Part shown: in pieces, positions 32,500-44,700 of the stretch
How the letters are laid out: every line of letters begins with the position of its first letter
Numbering within the stretch: the first letter of the stretch is position 1
Assembly (NCBI GenBank): GCA_022113835.1
Contig: JAILWY010000029.1
Span: forward strand, 692,001-756,000
DNA length: 64,000 nucleotides
Reading direction: 5' to 3'
DNA from: Atopsyche davidsoni
Taxonomy: Eukaryota; Arthropoda; Insecta; Trichoptera; Hydrobiosidae
The notes under the pieces: model-generated
Told to the model about the DNA's origin: nothing
What the model saw: only the letters and a program-made list of their open reading frames with translations
Database searches by the model: none
Position numbers and translations under genes: made by a program

Positions 32500-35260
32500 T
32501 GGATTATAAGCAAGCGTGAAAACCGCTGTACAAAACAGAGCATACATTCCAGTAGACCTGCAAACAATATTTACCGACACAACTAGGTGTACTCAACCAA
32601 TTCACTTTGAAATATCCCCTCGCGTGTGGTCCCCCCGAGAGTTAATGTCGCATGCGATGTGCCAACTCATTACACCCCAAAGAGAGGCCCTCATCCCACA
32701 CAGTCGGCGCATACAGCGTGGGCGCCAGCTGACGTCTGCTGACATTCGCAAGGTCGAGCCGCGGAGTAATCAACCCGGCCTGGGTTGCCCTGCTTGCGGT
32801 TTTACAAATTCATAAAAGATTAATCGTGCACACTGTATACACATCAACTTTTGAGCGAACGCCGTGTATATTATTTTTCAACGCGGTGCTATTAAACTCA
32901 TTGTAATGTACACAGTGAGAAATTTTATATATGGAAAACTATTTGTTTGTTATAAAGACTTTTTTTTTTTTAATCTAGTCTAGTGTATGTTTTCAAAATT
33001 TTTGAACCTTAATAAACCTTTTGTTTACAATATTTGTTTTGTGATTTTTTATATTTACAGTATTTTTGAATGTAGAAAAAGTACCAATAAAATGGAAAAA
33101 AAAATGCGACAGTAAATAATGTTTCATTTTAACACAACTTCGTTAAATATATTTTTAGCAACAATATGCAAATTTCGTAGATTTTGTTGTTTTTTTGTGT
33201 TTTTCATCCTTCTACGCTTCGGTCCCGGTACTGGGAATTCATGAAGATGATCCTAGCACCGGGACCGAAACGTTGTAAGACCAAAATCATCAAGCAGCTT
33301 AGAAAAGAGATTAAAAATCATTAAATAATGCAATTTTCAAATAATATATATTTTCCTTAATATTTTACACGTTCTATTAACAGTAATATTATTTATTTTA
33401 TAAATAAAAATATTTTCAAGATCTGAATGTATTTTCTGTTCGGTTTGATTCAAAACCAACGCTGGTGCTTGCCGACATTTCGGAAGGCAAGCAAAGATAA
33501 AGTGAATATTGCACGCGAGCTTACGAGCACACTGTATAGCGTCTGCAGACACAGCTCGCCGTCTGGGCTGAGCGAGGACCGAAGAGCTATCTCTTGTGAA
33601 CTAGGATTTTAAGTTCACTCGATACTCTGCTGGATGTGGGAGAGTCCGACCGATGCTTTTCTCGATTTTTGACTTGTTTATCTTATGCCTCGTGAACTAG
33701 AGATGGGCGTCATCGACTTTATTCGAAAAAATGTTTTTATTTTATTGAATTATTTTTTAAATAATACTTAATATTTTTGATAAAAAGTACTCGTTGGAAT
33801 ACCATTGTAATATATGTAATTCAAATTCATTATAGTTTTTTTAAAACACGAAATTCTGTAATTTCGGGGCTGCTTATCCGCATTGCAGAGTTGCACAAAA
33901 TCTACCATACCATTTCTTAGTTTTGGATTTTTTCTCACTTCGCAGATCCAGTCAACGTAATTACATTATATATGCAGTTTCAAATTAATATTTCTGTTCA
34001 AAACTGATGGTACTTTTGGAGACACGAGACTCGAGCGCCCGCCGCTGCATCGGAACGTTGACGGTTAAAAATACTGGGGTATAAATAAAAGAAAAAGAAT
34101 TTCGGTCGGTTAATTGATACGGCACGGATTCGTTCTGAACATGACTCATATATATTTGTATTATTTATTGGCCTGTGAAAAAGGCGTGAGGCTACAGCGC
34201 GATTGGCTCGCGCTCATAAATTCGGAGTTTTTTTTCCCCCGTATATTTTATTGTTTCATATTAATATCGAATCCTCGATCGTGAGTTCATGTTTCAAGCA
34301 AAAACCCTACTTTGCTTCTTTTGCTTTATTTATTATTATTATTATTTATAAACGATTGATTGATTGTAAAATATACTATTTAATTCGACGGTCCGTTTTT
34401 GCTTGCCAATTGCAGGATCCCATGGTTTAATTCTAATTAAGCAATATATATTCAGAATTTTTTACAAAAAGTAATCGGTGGAGTTATAATATTGTTTTAG
34501 TAAAATAGTATTTTTAGTGTTCCAACTTTTTTGGAAGGTTTGGCATGGTATATAATATTTTTATGGAAAGATACAGTAAAATAATGCTAGATTGTCTGAA
34601 TTTGTTTTTAGCTACTTTTGGAGGTGTCAATAATAGATTTAATTTTTTACATAAAAGCATTGTTTTTTTAATTTTGCTGGTAAAATTAATTAAATCTCTC
34701 GTTTGCACTTAACCATTTTCAATCTAAAAAAAGAGTTATTAAGAGATGCGTGATTTCTTAATTTTATATTTAGACACAAAATACCCTGTTTTTTATTAGC
34801 TATTTAATGTATTTTGCCTTAAACAGTTGCCCGTATCGAATCTCGCAAAAAATACTAAAAATAAAATATGCGCAATTAAAATCTAATGCGCTCATAAAAT
34901 ACTGCATTCGGGAAAAACAAGTTTTTTTTGCAAATTTTTATAAATTGTTTTTTTTTTTAGTCATAAGTATGTCGTAGATTTGTATAAAATTAATTCTTTT
35001 TTATGTTTCGCACATATTACAACATAACATCTTCAGCGTGGTCGTTCAATTAAACGCAAACGTAACAAGTCAATTACACCCTAAATTGCCCCTCGAACAC
35101 TTGCGTCTCTCGACTCTTAAAGAGTACTTCGTTCGATCCTTGTTTATGTTATATCTCCCGCTCGTTAAGTCAAGGTGCAGGGCTCCGGTGCAAATATACT
35201 GATTTATCAATAATTCAATGTTTTATTACTAATATGATTAGGCACATTAGTTCATATATA
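32500..35260. other. non-coding block
   Basis: AT-rich, apart from GC patches at 32610-32800 and 33440-33620. A plus-strand frame of 61 codons at 33427-33612 (RKASKDKVNIARELTS) has protein-like composition but no splice or start support. Nothing else is identifiable except the hairpin at 33208. Confidence 0.45.
33208..33280 (+). repeat. hairpin with GGGACCGAAAC core
   Basis: TTCGGTCCCGGT (33218-33229) pairs perfectly with ACCGGGACCGAA (33258-33269), and the stem extends outward with TTCTACG/CGTTGTAAGA. The loop contains TGAAGATGATCC. Read linearly it gives TGAAGA ... GAAAC, a hammerhead-like core with one base off. The same layout recurs at 40078. Confidence 0.55.
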
Positions 35261-35261
35261 G

Positions 35262-35374
35262 AAGATGATTTAAAGAAACTCTCTGAAAAATATCATCGTG
35301 ATTTGTGTGGGATTTGAACCCACATCCCCTGGTTTACATGACCGGTGTACTAACCATTGTACTAACGAATCACT
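35262..35374 (-). repeat. tRNA-derived SINE (family S2), copy 2
   Basis: On the minus strand from 35374: GTGATTC acceptor, D arm GTAC/GTAC, anticodon-like loop CATGTAA, and T arm GTGGG/CCCAC enclosing TTCAAAT, then acceptor AAATCAC and a tail ending AGTTTCTTTAA. It shares both head and tail with the 15.6 kb copy. The T arm is perfect and both Pol III boxes look usable. Confidence 0.7.
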
Positions 35375-38300
35375 TCCGTATATCGATAATTTTTAACAAT
35401 CATACTCTACATATGAATCAATGTGCCCAGGCCAACCAATATTTAGTGATTTGCAAGCACTTGACTTTTTTCAGTAACATGTGAAGCGATTTTAGTCCCA
35501 TCTGGACATTATTTTTAAAATCTATTAATTAAGCCAAGACGCGCACCATCATATACATATGTCGATTTTCAATGTTCAATTCAATGTTTCACAAGTATAT
35601 GAGTAACTTGTCGTGTCCGCTACGCCGTGTGTCTGAACCGACATGGAGTACTTCCGAGCAGTCCCGGGAGTCGCGGCTGATCCGTCACTGCCCAGCGTTA
35701 AAGTTTACGGCCGCCCCCGGCCATTGTCCGCGTCGGCTTTATCTTAACCACCCTGTATATATCTTTATTTTTACGATTGTGTCTGCGCTCCTCGCGCTGT
35801 CATTAGAGCCGGAGCAGTTCTGCTGCGATCTCGAGCGCTGTCTCAGGAATTAAAAGTCTTCGTAAAAATAAAAAATAAAAGTTTTTAATACTGATAATAT
35901 ACAGGATGTTCTTTTCGCTTAGTGATAAAGCGTTGATCAGCGCTTTCAGTTTTAAGCGCTGTGCGAACTCCTGCCGCTGTTGTATCGCCTGTCGATACGC
36001 TCTACGAGTACTTTTTTCTTATCTTTATGAAATAATTCATTCAAAATTTAATTCAAATTAGTCACAAAGACACTATTGCTTATTTTGGTTAATTCTTAGA
36101 TGTCCAAAAAGCTAAATACGCAGACACATTTTGCATTTTACATTTTTAATATTTGAGAAATCTGTTTGCGCAAGTTGGTCCCGAAAATGTCTCGTGAATC
36201 AATTTGAAATTGCTGTCTATATTTAGTTAAATTTTTAATAATATTTAAGTTTTTATATATGAGCGAATTATTTACAGCAGAATAAACCCATAACATTGAC
36301 AATGTCACCCGAACTCACATATGTAAATGAGGTTTAACATTTTAGTCTAGTTGTTGAATCACTATCGTTAGATATTCTCGTTCACCAGAGCGAGCACAAA
36401 TCGAGTGTTTTCTTCTCGTCGTTCATATTGATAAGTCCAATACATCAGCATGGACGATCAGACCTTTTGAATATGCAATAATTACCGAAGTGCTTTTACT
36501 TATAATATATTTCTCTTGTTGCAGGTGAGTCCGGATTTTTAAGTACAAATAACGATGTGCCCAGCCCAGGTTTGAATTACTATAAAGTATCAATAATAAA
36601 AAAAAATGTCTACTTTGAATGTTTATTGTGGTATTCTTTCTAAGCAATGTTTATATGTTAAATAGTTATTTTTTGTAGCTGCATTCGAACTCTGAATTCT
36701 ACTCCCACCCCCGTCAGATGTTAATTAATAATTCAGCGATTTTCTGTAAAAACGTTCATATTAATATATTTTAAGGCAAGCAATGTTATATTGCTTGTAT
36801 CGACTGTTAATGGATGCAACTGATATTATAAATTGATTAATGCTACAGCAATCCAATATATTCGTTTCTCCTCACAATAAGTAAAACACAGAGGCGGCGC
36901 TTATTAAAAAATGTCAGCAATATCTGAGGAAGCCATCGATTTATCCAATTCTAATAAATAAATACTGCACTAAGGTGTCCAACCTTCTTAGAAGTCACAT
37001 GTTTGGAAATTTAACATGCGTTGCCAATCGATCTTATAGATACTATGGACTTATCTGTAGTGTGTCAAGTTTATTAGTTTTTTTTTTAATGTGTATCTCA
37101 CCTATCCACGTTGCAGCTTGTAGATCTTTTTTTATATTCAATAACGCCATGATATATTGAGTCAATACATTTACCACCTCGCGATATATTGAATTGCAAT
37201 TTTTCTTATAGTCTACTATTGCAAAGTAGTGTGTGATCATACGCTACTTCTTTTTATTTATGTATTATTTTGTCTTGTAAAATTTAATGTATGTATTTTT
37301 TCTTTAAATTGATTTATGAATATTTATCAATTTATTTTAGGTGGAATCTATATGACGACAATGCGTTAGGGATATAACCGAAAAAGTCAAAGTTCGTTTT
37401 TTCCAATTTTATCTCCGTACACCTGTGAACCATCCAAACAAATTGGTAACACGATAAGCTTGTTTGGAAACGACAGACGCTAGATATAAAGGCGGCGCGG
37501 CCCACGGTTGTGGAAGCGCTGCGGGCCGCGGAGCTAAAATACGGTTCCCGTTTATTGTTTTACCTCCCCGGTCGAGATTTATGCGCCGCCGGCCGGATAT
37601 CGGGCTGGATAGATTTATAGAATCGGATGCGTCCGAGCCGGAACGTGTATCGCAGCCTCGCGCGTCGCGTATTGTCCGCTTGCGGCCCGCGGCCCGGCGC
37701 GTGTAGTAACGGCTAAACAATAACGACGACTGAACCAAACTCAGCACGCCAATGCCACAAACAATCGGACCAGTGCGCACTGCATAAGAGATTAATTATT
37801 TCGAACGTTATTTTCTGTACGAGGGAAATATGGACTAAGTTGAGAATGTCAGTGCTTCACGTAGCGTGTGTTCTCTGCTAAATCTAAATGCGTTTTTAAA
37901 CAGTTTAGAAACCACGTACGGAGCATTTGAACTTAGCGTTTTGTGCCAGACATATTATAAAATCTAATCGCTTCCAAGTGGCTTCATCGTAATTTGATTT
38001 ATTTTTAACTTTATTGCCGTCTAGAAAGTTCTAGGAATAATTTCGAATGCAAAGGCAAATTCGGAAAATAGCTTTGTTTAAATATTCAATATAAATTATA
38101 TTTTTACTATGAATCTAAACAAAGTAGTTAGTTTTATGTACCCACATACTCCATGTCTAATTTCAGAATTAATTTTTATATGGGATTGCTTTTATAATTC
38201 TTTAAGTCACTGTTTTGTTCAATTGTTTGTGCGCAAATGTCTACGGTAAAAGAAAAGTCATAGGTAACTATAAAAATATATAATGTGTGAATAAATATTT

Positions 38301-38790
38301 ATTTTTATATTAGATTTTTTCCGATTATTCATGTATACAACAAGGGGAATTCCGGAACCGTAGCAACCAGATTACTAAAATATATCTTAAATTATAATCC
38401 CTTGATCATTCACCTCTTTTGACAAAAAGTATTCGTTTATATATTATGAAATATTCTGCCTTCTTTAAATATACAAATAAGCTTTTTTTTATCCACAATG
38501 TATAGACAAAAAGCTTTACTAACGGACCCAATCCCAAAAAATTAGTTTCGTCACAGACACTAGCAAAGGTCTTTTTTTTTTTTTTTTCTTTTTTTTAATA
38601 CGGCAAATTCTAATGGTTGTAACGCACAAGTATACAATACATTAACAGGATCAAAACAAATGGGGTGTATTTTTTTTTCCAAAGAAACCCAAAGGTTTTC
38701 CTGATCAGCAGTTTCCTTGAAAACCGTGATTTTCCTTCAGGACTCTCAATAGCGCCGGGACGAGTAGAAAATATCTCCTCATTTACCATA

Positions 38791-38889
38791 CAAAGGCGCC
38801 ATTGTGGGAAGCCACCCGTGTACGAGCCGGCCCACGCGGAGCCACCCGCACAGAATGAGCCGGCGCGGCCTCCGACGCGGCCGCAGCAG
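38791..38889 (+). other. weak candidate exon, Pro/Glu-rich
   Basis: One plus-strand frame reads CGKPPVYEPAHAEPPAQNEP followed by ARPPTRPQQ, then CAG|GTGACC, a plausible donor. The acceptor side (CATACAAAG) lacks a pyrimidine tract. The repeating Pro-Glu-Pro composition could reflect a GC-rich repeat. Confidence 0.2.
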
Positions 38890-39836
38890 GTGACCCGCCC
38901 TTATCTGTACCTGTTCTATCCCCTAACAATGGACTTAGTTTAATTTGTGGAAGTAGGTTTCTTTATTTATTCGCTTCGAGGTAGACATTGCGTAATATTA
39001 TTATGTTGTGCTCCGCGACAGTCTCGTTTGGTTTGTAATAATACTCCGTGTGTACGCGTTCTTCGGTGCTGCTAGAAATAATGAAATGCACTCGTCATTG
39101 CTTTAGCAAGTTGCTCTATGTCACTGTATTGCCATATAAAAGGGCACCCACGAACTCAAAAGGCAAAACATCGTGATCACCTAGCCGCTTGGATATTCAT
39201 GTTTGATTCACGCTTTTTTTTGTTTTCTCAGCATATAAGTCTATTTTGTCCCTTAATCCATGGGTTTACCTTAAAATGATACATTATTCAAGATTAGCGA
39301 CGGGTGCTTTCAGTAATGTTGCGAATTTGTTTCTAAAATAATTTTATATATTTACTTCTTTTTATTTTCACCGCGAAAAAGACTTTTAGCTACCTAGAGT
39401 ATTAATAAGAAATACTTTTATGATAATATATTATGTATATTTTAATTTCCAAAATCAATACATTTTCCCCGTGTTTTGAGTTGTAAAATAATGGCAAGTT
39501 TTTTTTAATTATTCAAAAAAATTATTTTTATTTGTATATAAATTTTCAACCGAAAAAAGCATAATTTACTAGATTATTCGCCGTACATCTCACATTTGAA
39601 ATCATTGAACATTAAAAAAAAAAAAAAAAACCCCCGCAAAGCCATAAAAGTAATTCGAACAATAATTATGAAACAAAACGCCTGTGCGGTGAACTGTGCG
39701 CGGAGGCACTCGGGGCACACGGGGCGGCGCGGTGATTTGTCCAGCCCACCGAGCCGCCCCTGTGGCCCTCCGCCGGACCGTGAACACATCGTGGACGCGG
39801 ACGTACACACGTGCACACGTACACACGCACACTCGC

Positions 39837-39847
39837 CAGTGGCGTGC
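39837..39847 (+). repeat. CAGTGGCGTGC terminus (solo)
   Basis: Exact copy of the 11-base terminus, directly after a CACACG-rich run; no inverted partner nearby. Confidence 0.4.
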
Positions 39848-40077
39848 AATCCGTGCGACCAAAAGGCCTCTGAATATCTTCTAAAGTATAACATAACAGA
39901 ACCACCTTTGTTATCCAGAAAACTGGATCTCGAAGAGGTGCGCTCAACTCTATATACACCCAAACATTTTTGAAAATAATCATTACACTTTAACACCCAA
40001 GAAAACGCACGTCAATTTAATCAGAACCCGTACATTAGATTATTTTTTAACCTGCGTATTGAGATGCTTGAACTTTT

Positions 40078-40134
40078 CTGTCCTCTAATGTTGGGATCAT
40101 CTTCGAAGATGGGGACCGAAACATTGGAGGACAG
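40078..40134 (+). repeat. 57-bp hairpin with GGGGACCGAAAC core
   Basis: CTGTCCTCTAATGTT pairs with AACATTGGAGGACAG (15 positions, one T-G wobble). The loop holds a second perfect palindrome CATCTTCGAAGATG. GGGACCGAAAC sits on the 3' side exactly as in the 33.2 kb hairpin. The base-paired stem next to GAAA resembles stem III of a hammerhead ribozyme, but the CUGANGA box is degenerate. Confidence 0.6.
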
Positions 40135-40714
40135 AAAACATCAATCATCTAATGACAACGGCAGCCTCAACGTACTAACGTACTCACCAGTATTTGCAGA
40201 TAATTTCCTGGCGTGTTTTTAATGCGTAAATATTACCGTGAATGCGAAAAAATATTTTGCCGATTTGAGGCCCGCTTTGCCACCCCCGCGTTCCGAGCGA
40301 ATGCAACCCTAGAATAAACAGTTTTATTTAATTCCAGTTTTCAGAGTTGTCAGTTTACTACGGGGGTGTTATCGCTGGTCGAATGACAGTTAAATTTAGA
40401 ATCGGGGATTACCCTATTTGGGTCACCTCCTCTGACCGGACGAGTCTATATCGACTGCCGATAATGCGCGCGGTCCAGGGCTGTCGGGTTTTCGTTTTGA
40501 ATACTGCACATAGAAATGTTTATTTTTTTAATATCAATGAAAACGACTGTTTTGTACGATTTATTTCTTTATTATTATCATCGATCTTTCGTTCAAAGAA
40601 TGGATTAATTTGGTTATTAGAGATGTGCCAATGTAACCGATATGAAATCCGATGTGACAGTGAAATCCGTATAACTAATGTTTTTTTTATAAATGCATAT
40701 ATACGTATAACTAA

Positions 40715-41620
40715 TAGAAATCAGCTGCCGCAAAAAGAAATCAACCGGTAAAAAAAGAAATCTATTGGTAAAAAGAGAAAGCTGATGCTGCAAATAGAAA
40801 TCAGCCGAAAAAAAAAAGAAATCGGCCGCTGCAAAAAGAAAGTTGATAATGGAAATAGAAATCAGCTGCCGCAAAAAGAAATTTATGCGTAAAAAGAGAA
40901 AACTGATGCTGCAAATAGAAATCAGCCGGAAAATAAAAGAAATCAGCTGCTGCAAATAGAAATCAGCTGCCGAAAAAAGAAATCAACCGGTATAAAAAAA
41001 GAAAGCTGACGCTGCAAATAGAAATCAGCAACCGCAAAAAGAAATCTGTGGGTAAAAAGAGAAAGCTGATGCTGCAAATAGAAATCAGCCGGAAAAAAAA
41101 AGAAATCGGCCGCTGCAAAAATAAAGTTGATAATGCTAATAGAAATCAGCTGCTGAAAAAAGAAATCAACCGGTAAAAAAAAGAAAGCTGACGCTGCAAA
41201 AAGAAATCTATTTGCAATAAGAGAAAGTTGATGCTGCAAATAAAAATCAGCTACTGCAAAAAGAGATCTATGGGTAAAAAGAGAAAACTGATGCAGCAAA
41301 TAGAAATCAGCCGGCAAAAAAAAGAAAGCTGATAATTCAATAAGAAATCAACTGCCGCAAAAAGGAATCAACCGGTAAAAAAAAGAAAGCTGACGCTGTA
41401 GAAACAGCTGTCGCAAATAGAAATCAGCCACTGCAAAAAGAGATCTATAGGTAAAAAGAGAAACCTGATGCTGCAAATAGAAATCAACCGGTAAAAAAAT
41501 GATTGATACTGAAAAAATAAATAAGCCGCTCCAAAAAGAAAGCCGATGCTGCAGAAAGGAATCAGCCGTTGCAAAAAAAAAAAAACAACCTGAAAAAAAG
41601 GAAGCTAATGCTGCAGTGGT
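40715..41620. repeat. degenerate ~20-bp tandem array (about 900 bp)
   Basis: Units such as GAAATCAGCTGCCGCAAAAA, GAAATCAACCGGTAAAAAA and GAAAGCTGATGCTGCAAATA alternate without strict order. GCTGATGCTG-type landmarks fall at spacings near multiples of 20 (about 40, 60, 100, 120). Purine-rich on the plus strand. The minus strand is open for long runs (for example 40943-41317) because the unit lacks stops there, reading as repeats of LISICSISFLFL; this is a by-product, not a gene. Confidence 0.9.
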
Positions 41621-41889
41621 TATTTGTCTCCCCTTAATGATGAAATCTCGATGCCCATTTAATATAGAATACCACCACAGTTGTAGGAATAGCGCAATGA
41701 CCAATTATCAACTAGTATTAATTAAATGTAGCTACAGATTTCCCGTATCTTAGTTTCTAACTACTATTATATCACTCACGTTTTAAATATGGTAATTGAA
41801 CAAATATAGGAAATAAGAGAACATCACTCAAAAAATTACACACATTTACAGTATATTCAAATTGATATGAAGATTAAATATTTGTTTGC

Positions 41890-42003
41890 TCATCCCTTGC
41901 CCAGGGTCGGCTCTCCCGGGGAGATTTCTCTCTCCTCTTTGAAGATTTCCCCGTTCTTCAGACTCGGCTGCATCTCCTCGACGAGTCCGGTGTCTGAGAG
42001 CAC
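41890..42003 (-). other. candidate terminal coding exon (minus strand)
   Basis: After an acceptor-like GTGTCGCAG, a frame of 37 codons reads VLSDTGLVEEMQPSLKNG, then EIFKEEREISPGEPTLGKG and TGA. It is GC-rich against AT-rich flanks, strongly hydrophilic and balanced in composition, and open upstream for 18 more codons (SDIRAVLGISHVSQ) to a stop at 42060. This is the best candidate for a host-gene exon. I do not recognise the protein. No AATAAA follows within about 150 bp, so polyadenylation is unexplained. Confidence 0.4.
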
Positions 42004-42059
42004 CTGCGACACGTGAGATATGCCGAGCACTGCGCGAATATCGGACACGTGGATTATTC

Positions 42060-43495
42060 ACACATAGTTCTATCGCAGCACTATTACAGAATATATGAAA
42101 AACTATTACTTTTGTTGTAATATTTATTCTAGAATGTACCGCCTCCAGGGAATCGAGAATTTCGAATAGAATCCAGTAAATACGTTGATCTTTCAAACTC
42201 CATCACGACAAATGGCTTCGTCGTCTGCGAATGTTATTCAAATGAAATAATTATATTATAATTTTTTTCATGATACAGTAATAATTTTTATTTCAGTAGA
42301 AACAGCCTTCTGTTAATAAAATATGTATTTATCTTGTAAAGTTGAAAGTTATTTATTTGAAAACTCGTTTTTCAAACTCTGAAGTCTCATTTCCCCTGAA
42401 AGCTCATCGTTCTCATCGTACTGAGATGTAGAGGTTCTTTGCTGTCGTGTGTTTCTTTATAATTGAAAAATAATAAATCAACATTTATCGGCTAAAAAAT
42501 AACGAGTCCTTCGAGATAAAATACGCGATTCGTATTTTTTTTTGTAACCACTGCGTTTCTTATCGCTTGCTTGTCTGCCGGAATTCCGTTCACGGGCTCC
42601 GACTGCAGTAATGTAAGATTAGGTTGTATAACGTCCCACACCTTAAAAAAAAAAAAAAAAACTGCCGTACCTGACAGCTCGTCACCCATTGTTCCCGTTG
42701 ATCATCTTTTCAGAAACAGAGCGTCGCTCATTCACCGCCGAGTGCATATCCGACGGATTCGCGGGCACATCAAAGAGGACGTGAATGCCATTCTAACTAG
42801 TCCGTATTGATGGCATTCCCCGCCTCGCTCTCCATCCATCAGCCGGTAACGAACTCCTTCACGGCCCGGGGAGCTGGCCCCGTCACGACTCCCGCCCCAT
42901 TCAGGGCCCCAATCAATGCGGTTAAATTTACTATTGTATTTCACGTGTAAGTCCATTTCGACTTTATATCCCAATATTACCGCCGTTGCAAGTCTTTTCT
43001 AGAAATTTTAAAATCGTGTAAAATTGAATCAGCGTAATTTATACAAATTATTTAAAGTTTCCATTGTTAATTATTGAAATCGAAAGTTTTCGTCATTCGG
43101 CATTCAAAGTATTTTAAATTCAATTTTAATATCAAAAAGCACACGAGTCGGATAAAGGGATTCACCCGCATAATCAGATTTGAAATAATTGAATATTTAA
43201 CTAATAAAACGCGTCTACCCGAATTGAAAGCTGGATTATGATTAGGATCCGACAAAAAAATATTTTTGTGTTCATTGAAGTAGGTTATTGTATATTCTGG
43301 AACCGACGGCATAATCAAATTGGGTTAATTTTTTTTTGCGTTGACTTTTATTTCGAACATCACATCCCCCCGGCAAATGCGCACTCCGGTTATTAATAAC
43401 ATCTCTCGAGAGGTAAGAGCTCGCGGGGGCGAGGCGCGCATAAAGAATTCCCTTTGCGCCCCTGCAGGCGAGCGGACCGCGAGCCCCTATCAGGG
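42060..43495. other. non-coding block
   Basis: AT-rich with a GC patch at 42690-42920. Long A and T runs near 42540 and 42640. No supported gene. Confidence 0.5.
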
Positions 43496-43498
43496 CGG

Positions 43499-43545
43499 CA
43501 CCACCCACCACTACCCCCACAACCCCCACAACCCCCACACCCCCG
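43499..43545. repeat. C-rich tandem repeat (ACCCCCACA units)
   Basis: About five units of 8-9 bases of the ACCCCCACA type lie in a CpG-rich patch. The G-rich minus strand (TGTGGGGGT) could form a quadruplex, and the C strand an i-motif. Confidence 0.75.
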
Positions 43546-44089
43546 TTATCTCTGGCCCGTCGTTCCGCCCTAACACTCGGAATTGCTAAAAACCCCTGTT
43601 GTTCTCCGGTCTTCTTCGTGAATCTCGAGGATTTGATTTGATCCCCCGCTGAGAGCGTACTCTCTCCAATCTACACACTTTGGATATATTCTATATCAAT
43701 TAATTTTTAATTATTGCTTGAATATATTCCCAGGCTTGATGCACAGCAGAACTACATGTCACTTGTACTGAGGTGATGTTTCTTTTGTATGTCATTTAGA
43801 TGAGAGTGGGGAGCAATTTCGGTTCAAATTTTTTAGTCCTTTTTCCTCCACGGAAAGGTTATTATTATTTTTGAGTTTGGATGTGTCCCACATTGTTTTA
43901 ATTTAAATATATTCAGTTTTTTTTTCTCCAATTGATGGTCAATGTTTGCACCCGGATCGAGTGTAATTTTATTTTAAGTGTACAAACTTAATCTCCAAAT
44001 GAAATGGGGTGTAGCAGAGATGACTTATAATACTATGACAGCCCCTTTGACACATTTTTACAGCTGGTGCTGGAACGTCGGATTCACAT

Positions 44090-44590
44090 ACGGGAAATTC
44101 GGTCACGCCGCGCCGGGTGCTCGCTCCCCCGCTAGTGACGGGCGCAATCGATCCAATTCGAATTACTCATGGAAATAATCGAGTTGGTAAAAATCTTTAC
44201 AAGCAAGATAATGCCTTTTCATACTTTGAACCGTTCCTACAAAATGACCATACGAATGATCGATTTGTCGATCGCGCGCGATGGACGGCGCCACCGCCGG
44301 GCGCCGCGCCGCTGCTCACGATGTCGCGCGCGTCTTTGTCGCCGCCAGCCGGCTCATGAGTAACGCGGGGACAATGGGAGTAATCGGGCTTGCGGGAGAT
44401 AATAAAATTGTTATACACGCGAGGGGAGGCTGGGTTGCCGGGTTAGGCGCCCCGGACCGACTTCCGCGCCGCCATTGTGGCGCCGCGGAATGCGTGAAAC
44501 GATAATGTAACGCCGTAATTATTAAAATCACGCCGGCGGTGGCGGCGCTTCCGCGCAAGCCCGGCTTGCCTTGCCGAGATTTTAGCATTT
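44090..44590. other. CpG islands
   Basis: Two CpG-dense patches (44100-44360 and 44420-44590) with CGCGCG runs. Open frames on both strands overlap heavily and no frame stands out. Best read as regulatory islands. Confidence 0.4.
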
Positions 44591-44619
44591 CGGTTTAATT
44601 CAATGTGTCCGATGACGGG

Positions 44620-44700
44620 GGTTGACCGCCTCGCGGTTTGGCGGTTGGCACCCTCGCTTGCGGCTCGTCGTGTCCTAGGTTCCAATCCCGAGAAACAGTA
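44620..44700 (+). repeat. tRNA-derived SINE head with A and B boxes (family S1)
   Basis: TTTGGCGGTTGGCACCCTCG then CTTGCGGC matches the family A-box side, and GGTTCCAATCCC 35 bases later is a Pol III B-box. This is the copy with the clearest spacing of both boxes. Confidence 0.6.

Larger units (their letters stand above)
35400..40070. other. non-coding block
   Basis: GC patches at 35620-35730, 37490-37700, 38760-38910 and 39690-39860 break AT-rich DNA. The 39.8 kb patch ends in a CA/GT-rich run beside a CAGTGGCGTGC terminus (39837-39847). No gene supported except the weak exon candidate at 38.8 kb. Confidence 0.45.

Noticed and set aside
32516..32815. 99-codon plus-strand frame
   Set aside because: No start context, splice signals or recognisable domain; spans a GC patch.
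39574..39996. 140-codon minus-strand frame and overlapping frames on both strands
   Set aside because: Five overlapping open frames in a CA/CG-rich patch show that composition, not coding, keeps them open.
40943..41317. 124-codon minus-strand frame of repeated LISICSISFLFL-type sequence
   Set aside because: Direct by-product of a tandem array whose unit lacks stops in that strand.
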